Notes: a model not told the origin generated them from the sequence alone. A stretch of 64,000 nucleotides of DNA from Streptomyces sp. SAI-127 (GCF_029894425.1 NZ_JARXYJ010000001.1:9444501-9508500); one strand, 5' to 3'; counted from the stretch's first letter, positions 8,243 to 18,816 are shown. Program-made: numbers and translations.

Positions 8243-9478
8243 ATGGGACACGCTGACACCCTGCTCGCCATGGGCGGCGCCTTCCTGGCCGCCGCGTTCC
8301 TCGCCCGCCTCGGCGGCCGGATCGGACTGCCGACCATCCCGCTGTTCATGCTCGCCGGTATTCTGCTCGGCCCGCACACCCCCGGCCTCGTCCTCGTCGA
8401 GGACGCGCACGACTTCGAGATGCTCTCCGCGCTCGGCCTGGTGCTGCTGCTGTTCTACCTGGGCCTGGAGTTCCACGTCGACGACCTGCGCACCGGCGGC
8501 AGGCGCCTGCTCGCCGCGGGCGGCATCTACCTCCTGGCGAACGTCGGCGCCGGTCTCGGCTTCGGGTTCGCCCTGGGCTGGGGGACCCGGGAGGCACTGG
8601 TGCTCGCCGGGGTCCTCGGCATCTCCTCGTCCGCGATCGTCACCAAGATCCTCATCGACCTGGGGCGGATCGGCCGCCCCGAGACCCGGCTGATCCTCGG
8701 CGTGATCGTGGTGGAGGACATCTTCCTCGCGCTCTACCTCGCCGCGCTCCAGCCGGTCGTCAGCGGCGCGCGCGGACCGATGGAGGTGCTCCTGCAGGCG
8801 GGCAAGGCCTTCGGGTTCCTGCTGGTGCTGGCCGTCGCCGCCCGGTACGGGACGCGCTGGATCGGCCGGCTGATCCACGTCCGGGACAACGAACTCCTGG
8901 TCATCAGCTTCCTCGGCGCCGCGGTCCTCGTCGCCGGAGTCTCCGAGGTCCTCGGCGTCGCCGACGCCATCGGCGCCTTCATGGTGGGCCTGATCCTGGC
9001 CGGCACACCCTCCGGCCCCCGCATCCGCCGACTGGTGCACCCGCTGCGCGACGCCTTCGCCGCGATCTTCTTCTTCGCCTTCGGGCTGTCCATCGACCCC
9101 GGAGTCGTCACGTCCGTCGCCGGACCCGTAGCCGCCGCGGCGGCCGTGACCGTCGTGATGAACGTCGTCGCCGGCCTGCTCGTCGCCCGTCTCTACGGCT
9201 ACGGCGCCCACCCCGCGGCCGACATCGCCACGACCCTCGTGGCCCGGGGGGAGTTCGCCCTGATCCTCGGCGCGATGGCGGCCGGCGCGGGGCTCGACGC
9301 ACGTCTGGCGCCGTTCATCGCCGGGTATGTCCTTGTCCTGGCCGTTCTCGGCCCGGTGGCCGCGGGGCGGGCCCAGCTGCTGGCCCGGGTGCTGGGGTCA
9401 CGTCGTGCCCGCGAGCAGGGGGACGACGTCACACCGGAGCCGGTTTCGGTCGCGGTGGGCGCCGACGCCGAACGGTAG
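8243..9478 (+). CDS. CPA2-type cation:proton antiporter (KefB-like membrane domain)
   Basis: This 411-residue protein has 12-13 hydrophobic helices with the CPA2 signatures. These are GLPTIPLFMLAGILLGPHTP near the N terminus, ALGLVLLLFYLGLEF, GVLGISSSAIVTKILIDLG, and VADAIGAFMVGLILAGTPSG. It would exchange Na+ or K+ for protons across the membrane. The TrkA-N/RCK regulatory domain seen in KefB/KefC is absent; the protein ends about 30 residues after the last helix. A small DUF3040 membrane protein gene follows 21 bases downstream, so they probably form an operon. Confidence 0.88.
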   Translation: MGHADTLLAMGGAFLAAAFLARLGGRIGLPTIPLFMLAGILLGPHTPGLVLVEDAHDFEMLSALGLVLLLFYLGLEFHVDDLRTGGRRLLAAGGIYLLANVGAGLGFGFALGWGTREALVLAGVLGISSSAIVTKILIDLGRIGRPETRLILGVIVVEDIFLALYLAALQPVVSGARGPMEVLLQAGKAFGFLLVLAVAARYGTRWIGRLIHVRDNELLVISFLGAAVLVAGVSEVLGVADAIGAFMVGLILAGTPSGPRIRRLVHPLRDAFAAIFFFAFGLSIDPGVVTSVAGPVAAAAAVTVVMNVVAGLLVARLYGYGAHPAADIATTLVARGEFALILGAMAAGAGLDARLAPFIAGYVLVLAVLGPVAAGRAQLLARVLGSRRAREQGDDVTPEPVSVAVGADAER

Positions 9479-9499
9479 GGCCCCTGCGAAGGAGGAGTC

Positions 9500-9769
9500 A
9501 TGCGCCAGCCCGATGACGAACACCTGGTCGATCTCGCGGCACGGCTGGAGCGTGACGACCCACGGTTCGCCCGCGCCCTGGGGTCGGGCCGCCCCGCCCG
9601 GCCCCGCGAGTACCGGCGCACCCGCGCCTGGGGGAGCCTCGCCGTCGCCGTGACCCTCCTGGCCGCGGGGATGGCTCTGCCCGAGGGCATTCTCGTGGCC
9701 GCGGGTCTGGTGCTCGCCGGTATCGCCGTTCCCTTGTTCGACCCGCACCGCGATCGCCCGCCTCGCTGA
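9500..9769 (+). CDS. DUF3040 domain membrane protein
   Basis: The 89-residue protein begins DDEHLVDLAARLERDDPRFA, which matches the short N-terminal helix of DUF3040 proteins common in actinomycetes. Two hydrophobic segments follow (AVAVTLLAAGMALPEG and LVAAGLVLAGIAVPLF). The family has no known function. A GGAGG ribosome-binding site precedes the ATG. It lies 21 bases after the antiporter gene and is probably cotranscribed with it. Confidence 0.8.
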   Translation: MRQPDDEHLVDLAARLERDDPRFARALGSGRPARPREYRRTRAWGSLAVAVTLLAAGMALPEGILVAAGLVLAGIAVPLFDPHRDRPPR

Positions 9770-9875
9770 CACCGCCGCCGGTAGTGCTCCGCGAAAGGTG
9801 GTGCTTTTCTGAGGGTGTGGCGCGGTTCGCGGGGAACCCGGCGGTCCGGTCATCGCCATGAGAGGAGCGATCACG

Positions 9876-10244
9876 ATGGATCGTGAGCGAGCACACGAGG
9901 AGTCCGTCTCCCTGGAGATCAGCGGTTGCAGCAAGGAGGACGCCCGGATCGTCTTCGACACGCTGGCCGCGTGCTTCGAGTCCGACCGGGGTACCGACGA
10001 GGTGCCGCAGCAGCTCCATGAGTCGCGGCCGATGGTGTGGCTGGGGACGTTCGAGGTGACGGAAGCGCGTTCATGTCCGCCGCCGGCACCGTTGTCGTCC
10101 TCTGTCGAGGCCGATGCGCAGGGAGGTTACTGGGCCATCGAGAGGCTTCGGACGACGTTGGACTCGATGTTCACGGTGCGGGACCTCGCGTCCGCGTCGG
10201 GAGATCAGGAGCGGGAGCTGCATGTGCGGCTCGAGAGCCGTTGA
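9876..10244 (+). CDS. Hypothetical protein
   Basis: The 122-residue frame starts at an ATG preceded by GAGAGGAGCG; an ATG six codons earlier overlaps this ribosome-binding site and is less likely. The protein has no signal or membrane segment. The first half (ESVSLEISGCSKEDARIVFD) reads like a short beta-alpha ferredoxin-like unit, and the end (ERELHVRLESR) is charged. No family was recognised. It converges on a pseudogene with 16 bases between. Confidence 0.5.
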   Translation: MDRERAHEESVSLEISGCSKEDARIVFDTLAACFESDRGTDEVPQQLHESRPMVWLGTFEVTEARSCPPPAPLSSSVEADAQGGYWAIERLRTTLDSMFTVRDLASASGDQERELHVRLESR

Positions 10245-10260
10245 CGGGTTGTTGGTCTGA

Positions 10261-10550
10261 TCAGCCCCGCCGCACCGGCACCACCACCGTCTCGGCGACG
10301 TTGCCGCTCGGCGGGGCCGCGACCGAGAAGGCGATGGCCTCGGCGATGTCCGGCGCGGTCAGGGGATCGAGGTCGGTGCGCATGCGGGACAGGGACGCGC
10401 GTGTCTCGGCGTCCCGCATGCCCGTGCCCAGCTCGGTGGAGGTGACCCCGGGCTGATGTTCCTCATGCGGACGCCGCGCGGCCCGAGTTCGGCGCGCAGA
10501 TTGCGCGTGAGGTGGGCGACGGCCGCCATGGTCGCGCAGTCGTTGACCGT
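10261..10550 (-). pseudogene. C-terminal remnant of a short-chain dehydrogenase (SDR)
   Basis: Two frames together spell the second half of an SDR. MAAVAHLTRNLRAELGPRGV and RMRNISPG are in one frame; VTSTELGTGMRDAETRASLS through DIAEAIAFSVAAPPSGN are in the next. The shift occurs at a four-base C run (10446-10449), where one extra base would restore PGVTSTE. The Rossmann N terminus and the catalytic Ser are gone; the frame begins at the usual YxxxK position, where DCATM stands. The gene is broken twice: a truncation at ~10550 and a frameshift. Confidence 0.75.
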
Positions 10551-10692
10551 CAACAGTGCTCCGGGTCAGCAGCTGGTCGTCTACCAGGCCGATCCGGGCA
10601 GCCCGTCCGAGCAGGCGCTCTCCCTGCTCGGGAGTCTCGCCGCGGACGCTGCGCACTCCGACGAGGCCGCCGACAAGAACACGTACACCTGA
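10551..10692 (+). pseudogene. C-terminal remnant of an MmyB/XRE-type regulator
   Basis: The 47 codons NSAPGQQLVVYQADPGSPSE through ALSLLGSLAADAAHSDEAAD are the typical end of MmyB-like regulators (XRE HTH plus ligand-binding domain), whose last strand carries QxLVVYxAxPGSxS. The HTH and most of the ligand domain are missing. Its left end abuts the truncated end of the SDR remnant on the other strand. In streptomycetes such regulators commonly sit divergent from an SDR gene, so one deletion through the shared promoter explains both remains. Confidence 0.7.
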
Positions 10693-10729
10693 GGTCACCG
10701 ACGTGGTTCGGATCACCCCTCCCCGGTTG

Positions 10730-12816
<2,087 letters not shown>

Positions 12817-12838
12817 AGGGCGTCCCTAGGATGACCCC

Positions 12839-13381
12839 ATGTCACTCCCGCACGCGATCCTCACCGCTCTGCTCGAAAGGCCGTCGGCGGGGCTGGACCT
12901 GACCCGTCGGTTCGACAGGTCGATCGGCTACTTCTGGTCGGCCTCGCACCAGCAGATCTATCGCGAGCTGGGAAAACTCGAGGCCGAGGGCTTCATCCGG
13001 GCCCTGCCCGCGGCCCAGCCGACCCGCGGGCAGAAGAAGAGCTACGAGGTCCTGCCCGCGGGCCGCGCCGAACTCGAACGCTGGACGGCCGCGGCGCAGG
13101 ACCCCAAGCCGCACCGGGACACGCTGCTGCTGCGGCTGCGCGCGGCGGCCGTCGTCGGTACGGAGGGCCTCGAAGCAGACCTGCGCCGCCATCTCGACCT
13201 GCACCGGCGGCAGTTGGCCGAGTACGAGGAGATCGAGAAGCGCGACTTCCCGCCCGGGAACGACGGCGCGCAGGCCAGGCTTCAGCACCTGGTCCTGCGC
13301 GCGGGCATCGAGCTGGAGACCTTCTGGACGCAGTGGCTCACCGAGGCACTGGAGGAGTTCGCCGGACTCCCGGACAGCTGA
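12839..13381 (+). CDS. PadR family transcriptional regulator
   Basis: This 180-residue protein has the PadR winged helix at the N terminus (MSLPHAILTALLERPSAGLD, then SASHQQIYRELGKLEAEGFI) and a C-terminal Vir-type helical dimerisation segment (LRRHLDLHRRQLAEYEEIEK). PadR proteins repress genes and release DNA on binding aromatic or other small ligands. It sits 22 bases after fadH in the same direction and probably represses the operon from the palindrome overlapping its promoter. The ligand is unknown. Confidence 0.85.
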   Translation: MSLPHAILTALLERPSAGLDLTRRFDRSIGYFWSASHQQIYRELGKLEAEGFIRALPAAQPTRGQKKSYEVLPAGRAELERWTAAAQDPKPHRDTLLLRLRAAAVVGTEGLEADLRRHLDLHRRQLAEYEEIEKRDFPPGNDGAQARLQHLVLRAGIELETFWTQWLTEALEEFAGLPDS

Positions 13382-13409
13382 AGGTTTCCAGGGGCGTACG
13401 GCCGCGCCT

Positions 13410-13961
13410 TCAGAGGCGGTACGGCCGTGACCGGCGGCGCAGGAACCAGACCGCGGCCACCCCGCCGACCGCCACCAGACCGCCGCCGACCGCCAGCGTC
13501 AGGGTGCCGTAGTCCTTGGTGCCGCCGCCCAGGCCGCCCATGACACCGCGGGACGGGGAGGCCGTGGCCGTCGCCGAGATCGTGGGCGTCGCGGCCCCCG
13601 AGACGATGATCGACTGGGTGCCCGCCGTGCTGTTGTTGAAGGCGCACCTCACGATGACGGTGTACGTCCCGGGGCTCACGTTCGACCAGGCCGCGGACTG
13701 CAGCGAAGTGGTTCCCGACAGGGCCGCCTGGCGGCCCTGGCTGAAGTTCGCCTGGCTGCTGGTGAGAAGCGAGGCGGTGCCCCAGCCGCCGGTGGGCGCG
13801 GTGCGGGAGCATGCCGTGGTCGTGACGGAGACCGTTGATCCGGAGGTGCTCACGGAGATGCCCGGCGCGGCGGCGGCCGGCCCGGCGGTCAGGGCGAGCG
13901 GCAGCGCGGCGACGGCCGCGACGGTCAGGCCGGAGCGGAGAAGTGGCTGAGTAGTGCGCAT
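13410..13961 (-). CDS. Cell-surface protein with signal peptide and C-terminal membrane anchor
   Basis: The 183-residue protein starts with a Sec signal (hydrophobic core ending TAGPAAAAPG, cleavage near residue 33). A Ser/Thr-rich immunoglobulin-like beta domain of about 90 residues follows, with two cysteines (TTACSRTAPT and IVRCAFNN). A linker (TISATATASPSRG) and one membrane helix (LTLAVGGGLVAVGGVAAVWF) ending in RRRSRPYRL complete it. It is therefore probably anchored outside the cell with the tail inside. No catalytic motif is visible and its role is unknown. It converges on padR. Confidence 0.7.
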   Translation of the reverse strand: MRTTQPLLRSGLTVAAVAALPLALTAGPAAAAPGISVSTSGSTVSVTTTACSRTAPTGGWGTASLLTSSQANFSQGRQAALSGTTSLQSAAWSNVSPGTYTVIVRCAFNNSTAGTQSIIVSGAATPTISATATASPSRGVMGGLGGGTKDYGTLTLAVGGGLVAVGGVAAVWFLRRRSRPYRL

Positions 13962-14128
13962 GGACTGCCCTCCGGCGGCACGGTTGGCGGTACATCCGTG
14001 GCGCCGCCGAGGTGGGGGAAGGGCCGTGCTGCCTCAGGGAGAGCCAACGTGCATACGGGCCGGGCCGCATGCGGAGCGCCGCCGGGCAGGTGACGGGTTC
14101 CCTCGTCCGGCGCAGACGTGAGGAGCCG

Positions 14129-15118
14129 TCACCCGTCCGTGGCGGTGCCCGTCGTCACCGTCCTTTCGGCCGACAGTCCGCCCCAGGTGCCGTCGGGCAG
14201 CCGGGCCCTGATCCGCACCCGGTGGCTCTGCCCGGCCTCGCGTCCCAGATAGAAGCTGTACGTCGCCCTCCCGCGCGGAGGCGTCCCGCCGAACACGAGC
14301 GAGGTGGCCGCCCTGCCGTCGAGGTGGACCTGGTACTCCGTGACGACACCGTCCGTCTCGGGCGGCGCCCAGGCCAGGTCGAGGTAGTAGGCGCCGTCGG
14401 CCTCCCGCCGCGTGGCCGCACGGAAGTCCGCCGGCGCCGTGGCCCGGCCGTCGTCGCTGCCCGGCGTGGTCAGACGGACGCTGTCCCCGGCCGGCGAGAG
14501 GTTGTCGGCCGCGTCCCGGGCCCGGACGGTGAAGGAGTAGCGGGTGCCCGGACGCAGCCCGGAGACCACGGCCGCCGTCTGGTTGCCGCCCACACTGTGG
14601 ATCTTCGTATCGCCCTGATAGATGTCGTACGACACCACGTCCCCGTCGTCCGCCGAGGCGGCCCATGTCAGCTGGACGGCCCGGCTGCCCGCCGTCCGGC
14701 CCTGCAGCTCGCCGGGGCGGGTCGGGGCGGAACGGTCCGCCGCCGTGGCCGCCGGAGTCGTCGCCCGCACCTCCCGGCTGGGTGGGCCGAGGCGTCCCTC
14801 CGTGTCGCGGGCCCGCACGCTGAAGACATACGGGGTGGCGGGCCTGAGCCTGGTGACATCCACCATGTGCTGTGAACCCGGCACATCCTCGACCTTCGTA
14901 GTGCCGCGATATACCTCGTAGCCGTGGATGCCCGCCTCGGAGGACACGGCGTTCCACATCACGTGCACGCTGGTCGCGCTGCCCGCGGCGGCGGTGACAC
15001 CCACGGGTGCGGCGGGCAGCCGGCCGCTCTCGACATCGTCGGTCCCGCCCCACGCGCAGGAGGTGAGCAGCGCGAGCAGTGCGCAGAGCAGCCCGGAACG
15101 TCGTAGGGGAACGGGCAC
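14129..15118 (-). CDS. Fibronectin type III repeat lipoprotein
   Basis: The 329-residue protein has a lipoprotein signal with the lipobox LLTSC (Cys near residue 21). Three fibronectin type III modules follow. The first (starting APVGVTAAAGSATSVHVMWN) and second (RPGELQGRTAGSRAVQLTW) are canonical, with YEVYRGTTKV and YDIYQGDTKI strands. The third (PADFRAATRREADGAYYLDL) is more divergent. Such modules usually space or anchor extracellular enzymes, but no catalytic domain is fused here. A DasR-like palindrome lies 34 bases upstream of the start, suggesting a link to chitin or N-acetylglucosamine response. Confidence 0.85.
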   Translation of the reverse strand: MPVPLRRSGLLCALLALLTSCAWGGTDDVESGRLPAAPVGVTAAAGSATSVHVMWNAVSSEAGIHGYEVYRGTTKVEDVPGSQHMVDVTRLRPATPYVFSVRARDTEGRLGPPSREVRATTPAATAADRSAPTRPGELQGRTAGSRAVQLTWAASADDGDVVSYDIYQGDTKIHSVGGNQTAAVVSGLRPGTRYSFTVRARDAADNLSPAGDSVRLTTPGSDDGRATAPADFRAATRREADGAYYLDLAWAPPETDGVVTEYQVHLDGRAATSLVFGGTPPRGRATYSFYLGREAGQSHRVRIRARLPDGTWGGLSAERTVTTGTATDG

Positions 15119-15466
15119 GTCGCTGCCTCCCCGGTGAGGACATCACTGCAATGGTCCGGACCAATATGGCGCCGCTGTGTGTTCGTATCAAGAGGGCGGA
15201 CCGTGTGGGCCGGCTCGGGCGGGTTACGTATGCTGAGGGTCTTCACGGCCGAACTCTCCAGCAGGAAAAGGGAGTTCGTGCTGGTGGCGCGGGCTGCTGT
15301 CGTCGCTGTCCCCGCGCCGTACGGGTGGCCGGGGGGCCCGGGTCCGTCGAGGGCTCGGGCCCTCGGTCCCTGCCCCGTCCGGACCCCTTACGGTGGCCGC
15401 ATTGTTGAGACGGCATCAGATTGGGCTGCGTGCTCGTCGATGCCTCCCAGGAGAGGGTCCCCTATC
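15119..15466. other. Intergenic region between the FN3 lipoprotein and chitosanase genes
   Basis: This 348-base stretch has no convincing gene. It holds the DasR-like palindrome near its left end and a stem-loop at 15348-15365 (CGAGGGC, loop TCGG, GCCCTCG). The promoters of both divergent genes must lie here. The frame that reads into the chitosanase from further upstream lacks a convincing start before 15467. Confidence 0.5.
15152..15163. promoter_or_regulatory. DasR-like responsive element
   Basis: TGGTCCGGACCA is a perfect 12-bp palindrome, close to the core TGGTCTAGACCA of the Streptomyces DasR site; flanking A/T bases also fit. It sits 34-45 bases upstream of the FN3 lipoprotein start, so it would cover that promoter. 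DasR is the GntR-type regulator of chitin and N-acetylglucosamine use. Its involvement here is inferred from the motif alone. Confidence 0.55.
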
Positions 15467-16162
15467 GTGCGTGTCCAGTCGCTGACGCTGGCCGTGGCAA
15501 GTGCCGCTCTGCTCGCCCCGACGACGTCCCCCGCCACGCAGTTCGCCGCCACCCGGACGGAGTCGGCGGTGCGGCGAGAGGGCGCCGTCGAGGCCGCCGA
15601 CCTCCTGGCCAGGGTGCGGGAGTGCGCCCCCGTCTCACGCGGCCGCTACCGCAGTGACGACGGCACGGCCGCGACCATCCCGGTCTGCGGCACCCGGGAG
15701 GCCGTCTTCTGGAAGGCCGACATGGACATCGACTGCGACGGCCGGCCCGGCAGCCACTGCAACAGCCGCACCGACCCGCTGTTCTCCGACTCCACCGCCT
15801 ACCAGCAGTCCGACGGCCGCTACCTGAGCGCCGACAGCCTGCCGTACATCGTGGTACCGGCCGCGAGCGGGATCTGGGACTACCGCGAGCACGGGGTGCG
15901 CGGCGGCGCGGTCGCGGCCGTCGTGTACGGGGACCGGGTGCAGTACGCCGTAGTCGGGGACGTGGGCCCGGGCCACATCATCGGCGAGGCGTCCTACGCC
16001 ACCGCGAAGGCCCTCGGGATCCGTCCCGATCCGCACGGCGGCGGAGCGCCCTCCGGCGTCACCTACATCGTCTTCAAGGACGCGCAGGTGAAGCCGATCG
16101 AGGACCATGCCGCCGCCGTCGCGACGGGGGAGCGGCTGGCGAGACTGTTCGCAGGGAGATGA
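15467..16162 (+). CDS. Secreted chitosanase, glycoside hydrolase family 75
   Basis: A GTG start at 15467 with AGGAGAGGG nine bases upstream gives 231 residues with a short signal peptide (QSLTLAVASAALLAPTTSPA). The mature part matches the GH75 fungal-type chitosanase fold. It includes FWKADMDIDCDGRPGSHC with the acidic residues typical of the active site, PYIVVPAAS, VVYGDRVQYAVVGDVGPGHI and IGEAS. The enzyme would hydrolyse chitosan outside the cell. It is divergent from the FN3 lipoprotein, which carries a DasR-like site. A very short signal makes secretion likely rather than certain. Confidence 0.8.
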   Translation: MRVQSLTLAVASAALLAPTTSPATQFAATRTESAVRREGAVEAADLLARVRECAPVSRGRYRSDDGTAATIPVCGTREAVFWKADMDIDCDGRPGSHCNSRTDPLFSDSTAYQQSDGRYLSADSLPYIVVPAASGIWDYREHGVRGGAVAAVVYGDRVQYAVVGDVGPGHIIGEASYATAKALGIRPDPHGGGAPSGVTYIVFKDAQVKPIEDHAAAVATGERLARLFAGR

Positions 16163-16177
16163 GGCGGGGCGAATCCG

Positions 16178-16939
16178 TCAGACCGCCGACCAGCCGTCGT
16201 CCACGGGCAGGACCACGCCGTTGATGTTGCTCGCCGCGTCCGAGGCGAGGAACACGATCGCGGCGGCCTGCTCCTCGGGCTCGGCCAGGCGGCCGGCATT
16301 GACGAAGTGCGGGCCGAGCGCCGCCGGGCCGTGGGCCTCCCGGTCGGCGTCCACCACGATGGAGGTCGCGGTACCGCCCGGGGCGATCGCGTTCGCGCGG
16401 ATCCCCTGCTTGCGGTACATCACCGCGAGGTTCTTCGTCAGGCCCACGATCCCGTGCTTCGAGGCCGTGTAGGCGGCGCCCGCCGTGCTGCCGCGCAGGG
16501 CCGCCTCGGAGGCGGTGTTCACGATCGCGCCCCTGCCCGCCGCCAGCATGTGCGGGAGCACGGCCCGGGTGAGCAGGAACGGCGCGGTCAGGTTGACCCG
16601 TATGACCCGCTCCCACTCCGCGTCGCTCACGTCCGCGAGCGCCGACATCCGGTCCATGATCCCGGCGTTGTTCACCAGGACGTCCACGCCGCCGAACCGC
16701 TCCACGGCCGTTCGGGTCACCTGGTCCACCACGGTCTGCTCGCTGAGGTCGCCCGTGACGGCGACCGCGGTGCCGCCCGCCTCGCCGATCTCCTTGACGA
16801 CGGTCTCCGCGGCCACGGCATTGAGGTCCGCGACCAGGACCCGGGCGCCCCGGGCGGCGAACGCCAGCGCTGTCGCGCGCCCGATGCCCGAACCCGCTCC
16901 GGTGACGATGACGCCGCGTCCCTCGAATTCTCCGGCCAT
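16178..16939 (-). CDS. SDR family NAD(P)-dependent oxidoreductase
   Basis: An ATG at 16939 with GGGAG upstream gives 253 residues. The Rossmann motif is GAGSGIGRATALAF (about residues 13-26). NNAG is present (LVNNAGIMDR), the catalytic Ser lies in NTASEAALRG and YTASK supplies Tyr and Lys. The C-terminal half has IRANAIAPGGTATSI. It is a complete classical SDR of unknown substrate. It is divergent from a TetR regulator, with a dyad between them. Confidence 0.9.
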   Translation of the reverse strand: MAGEFEGRGVIVTGAGSGIGRATALAFAARGARVLVADLNAVAAETVVKEIGEAGGTAVAVTGDLSEQTVVDQVTRTAVERFGGVDVLVNNAGIMDRMSALADVSDAEWERVIRVNLTAPFLLTRAVLPHMLAAGRGAIVNTASEAALRGSTAGAAYTASKHGIVGLTKNLAVMYRKQGIRANAIAPGGTATSIVVDADREAHGPAALGPHFVNAGRLAEPEEQAAAIVFLASDAASNINGVVLPVDDGWSAV

Positions 16940-17012
16940 GGGGTGCTCCCGTCGGTCAGTGCCCGGTCCCGCGCGAGCGCTCCGCCCTGCGCTGTCGCCA
17001 CCATACGACTTA

Positions 17013-17029
17013 ATGTCGGTGAGTGACAT
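17013..17029. promoter_or_regulatory. Candidate TetR operator between the SDR and tetR genes
   Basis: ATGTC (17013-17017) and GACAT (17025-17029) form an inverted repeat separated by 7 bases; the flanks (TTA and TAA) partly extend it. It lies in the divergent promoter region, the usual site for a TetR-family regulator controlling both genes. Confidence 0.45.
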
Positions 17030-17100
17030 AAAATGGTGAGGGAGAATTTCCGGGAGCACGGGACACGTGATCACCGTGATCACCGGAGCCGGAGGACCTG

Positions 17101-17739
17101 ATGACCACAGCGCGCGGACGCACGGGACGACCGCCCCTCACCGAGGAGCGCAGGGCCGAGATACGGCTGGAGATCGCCCGCGCCGCCGTGGAGCTGTTCG
17201 TCACCCAGGGCGTGGCGGCCACCACCGGTGAACAGATCGGACAGGCCGTCGGCGTCTCCGCGCGGACCGTGTGGCGTTACTTCCCCAGCAAGGAGAGCTG
17301 CGTGAGCCCGCTGTTCTCGGAGGGCATCGAGCTGATCGCGGCCCTGCTGCGGGAGTGGGGGCCGGACGAGCCCCTGGAGCGGCTCTTCGACCGGACCCTG
17401 GCGACCGAGATCGGCGTCATCGGCGGACTCGAACGGGCCACGGTCCGCGACCTGGTGCGCCTGACCCGCACCGAGCCGGGCCTGCGCGCCGTCTGGCTCC
17501 AGACGTACGACGAGGCGGAGCCGGCGTTCGCCCGCGGCCTGGCCGAGCGCGCCCGACTCCCCGCCGACGGACTCGAACCGACGATCCAGGCGGCGATGTT
17601 CAACGCGGCCCTGCGCGCGGCGGTCGAGCACCACGCGTGGCGCACCGCCGACACGGGCACCGACGGTGCGACGGCGGAGACCGAGCTGATGGAGACCCTG
17701 CGCGCGGCCCTCGCCGTCGCTGCGGGAGGGGTCGGATAG
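17101..17739 (+). CDS. TetR family transcriptional regulator
   Basis: The 212-residue protein has the TetR DNA-binding domain at the N terminus. It includes IARAAVELFVTQGVAATTGE, then QIGQAVGVSARTVWRYFPSK with the conserved recognition helix at about residues 45-65. The C-terminal ligand domain is all-helical. It is divergent from the SDR gene and probably represses it. The ligand is unknown. Confidence 0.9.
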   Translation: MTTARGRTGRPPLTEERRAEIRLEIARAAVELFVTQGVAATTGEQIGQAVGVSARTVWRYFPSKESCVSPLFSEGIELIAALLREWGPDEPLERLFDRTLATEIGVIGGLERATVRDLVRLTRTEPGLRAVWLQTYDEAEPAFARGLAERARLPADGLEPTIQAAMFNAALRAAVEHHAWRTADTGTDGATAETELMETLRAALAVAAGGVG

Positions 17740-17776
17740 GGATGTGGAGTCGGACAGGGGGCGTTGGCGGGGGCTG

Positions 17777-18187
17777 TCAGACCTTCCGGTAGCTGTACGC
17801 CTCCGCGGCGGCCGCCTCCACCGCCGCGAGGTCCGCTCCGGTCGCCGCCGTGACGACCGCGGCCACCGCCCCCTCGACGAACGGAGCGTCCACCAGGCGG
17901 GTGCCGTCCGGGAGTTCGTCGCCCTCCGCCAGCAGCGCCTTGACCGTGAGCACCGCGCTGCCGAGGTCGACCAGAACGGCGATCCCGGCCCCCCGGTCCA
18001 CGGCCGCGGCGGCGCCGGCGATCAGCTCCGCACTCGTACCGAGTCCGCCGCCCTCGGTGCCCCCGGCCGCCGCGACGGGCACCTCCGCGCCACCGCCCGC
18101 GAGCCCCTTCGCCAGCTCCGCGACGGACGCGGCGACCTCCGCGCTGTGCGACACCAGCACGATTCCGACCAGCTTCCCGTCACTCAC
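17777..18187 (-). CDS. dhaM: PTS-dependent dihydroxyacetone kinase, phosphotransferase subunit DhaM
   Basis: The 136-residue protein is an EIIA-Man-like domain. It starts GIVLVSHSAEVA, where the His (residue 14) is the phosphorylated residue, and carries VLVDLGSAVLTVKALL in the middle. It receives phosphate from EI/HPr and passes it to ADP bound on DhaL. Unlike E. coli DhaM, it lacks fused HPr and EI-like domains, as is usual in actinobacteria. The GTG start overlaps the dhaL stop by 8 bases, so it is the third gene of dhaKLM. Confidence 0.9.
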   Translation of the reverse strand: MSDGKLVGIVLVSHSAEVAASVAELAKGLAGGGAEVPVAAAGGTEGGGLGTSAELIAGAAAAVDRGAGIAVLVDLGSAVLTVKALLAEGDELPDGTRLVDAPFVEGAVAAVVTAATGADLAAVEAAAAEAYSYRKV

Positions 18188-18779
18188 CTGAGGCCTCCGC
18201 GAGCGCGGCGATCAGCAGGGCGGCCGAGGTCGCGCCCGGATCCTGGTGTCCGATGCTGCGCTCGCCGAGATAACTCGCCCTGCCCTTGCGGGCCTGCAAC
18301 GGCGTGGTGGCCAGGGCTCCCTGCTCGGCGGCCGTCCGGGCCGCGGCGAAGCCCGTACCCAGCGCATCGACGGCCGGCACCAGCGTGTCGATCATGGTCT
18401 TGTCGCCCGGGGCGGCCCCGCCCAGCGTCATGACCGCCTCCACCCCCGCCCGCAGCGCCTCGGCGAGCTGCTCCTCACTGACCTCGCCGGCGTCGCCGAG
18501 TGCCTTGCCGGTCCGTCGCAGCAGGGTCCCGTACAGAGGCCCCGAAGCACCGCCGACCGTCGAGATGAGCTGCCGTCCGGCAAGGGTGAGGACCGCCCCC
18601 GGAGTGTCCGGAGCCTCCTTCTCCAGGGTCGCGGCCACCGCGGTGAACCCCCGCTGAAGGTTGCTGCCGTGGTCGGCGTCCCCAATGGGGGAGTCGAGGG
18701 CGGTGAGACGTTCCGCCTCGCGTTCGACGGAGGCGGCGGTCACCGTCATCCAACGGCGGAAGAAGTCGGCGTCGAGCAC
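18180..18779 (-). CDS. dhaL: Dihydroxyacetone kinase subunit DhaL
   Basis: The 199-residue protein has the DhaL signatures. These are PIGDADHGSNLQRGF near residue 30 (aspartates that hold Mg-ADP), GGASGPLYGTLLRR, and GDKTMIDTLVPAVDAL in the middle, with KGRASYLGERSIGHQDPGA near the end. DhaL carries the ADP cofactor that accepts phosphate from DhaM and donates it to dihydroxyacetone on DhaK. It follows dhaK by 37 bases. Confidence 0.93.
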   Translation of the reverse strand: MLDADFFRRWMTVTAASVEREAERLTALDSPIGDADHGSNLQRGFTAVAATLEKEAPDTPGAVLTLAGRQLISTVGGASGPLYGTLLRRTGKALGDAGEVSEEQLAEALRAGVEAVMTLGGAAPGDKTMIDTLVPAVDALGTGFAAARTAAEQGALATTPLQARKGRASYLGERSIGHQDPGATSAALLIAALAEASGE

Positions 18780-18816
18780 TGGATCTCCTTGCGTGGTCGG
18801 TACGTTGATCGCTTGC

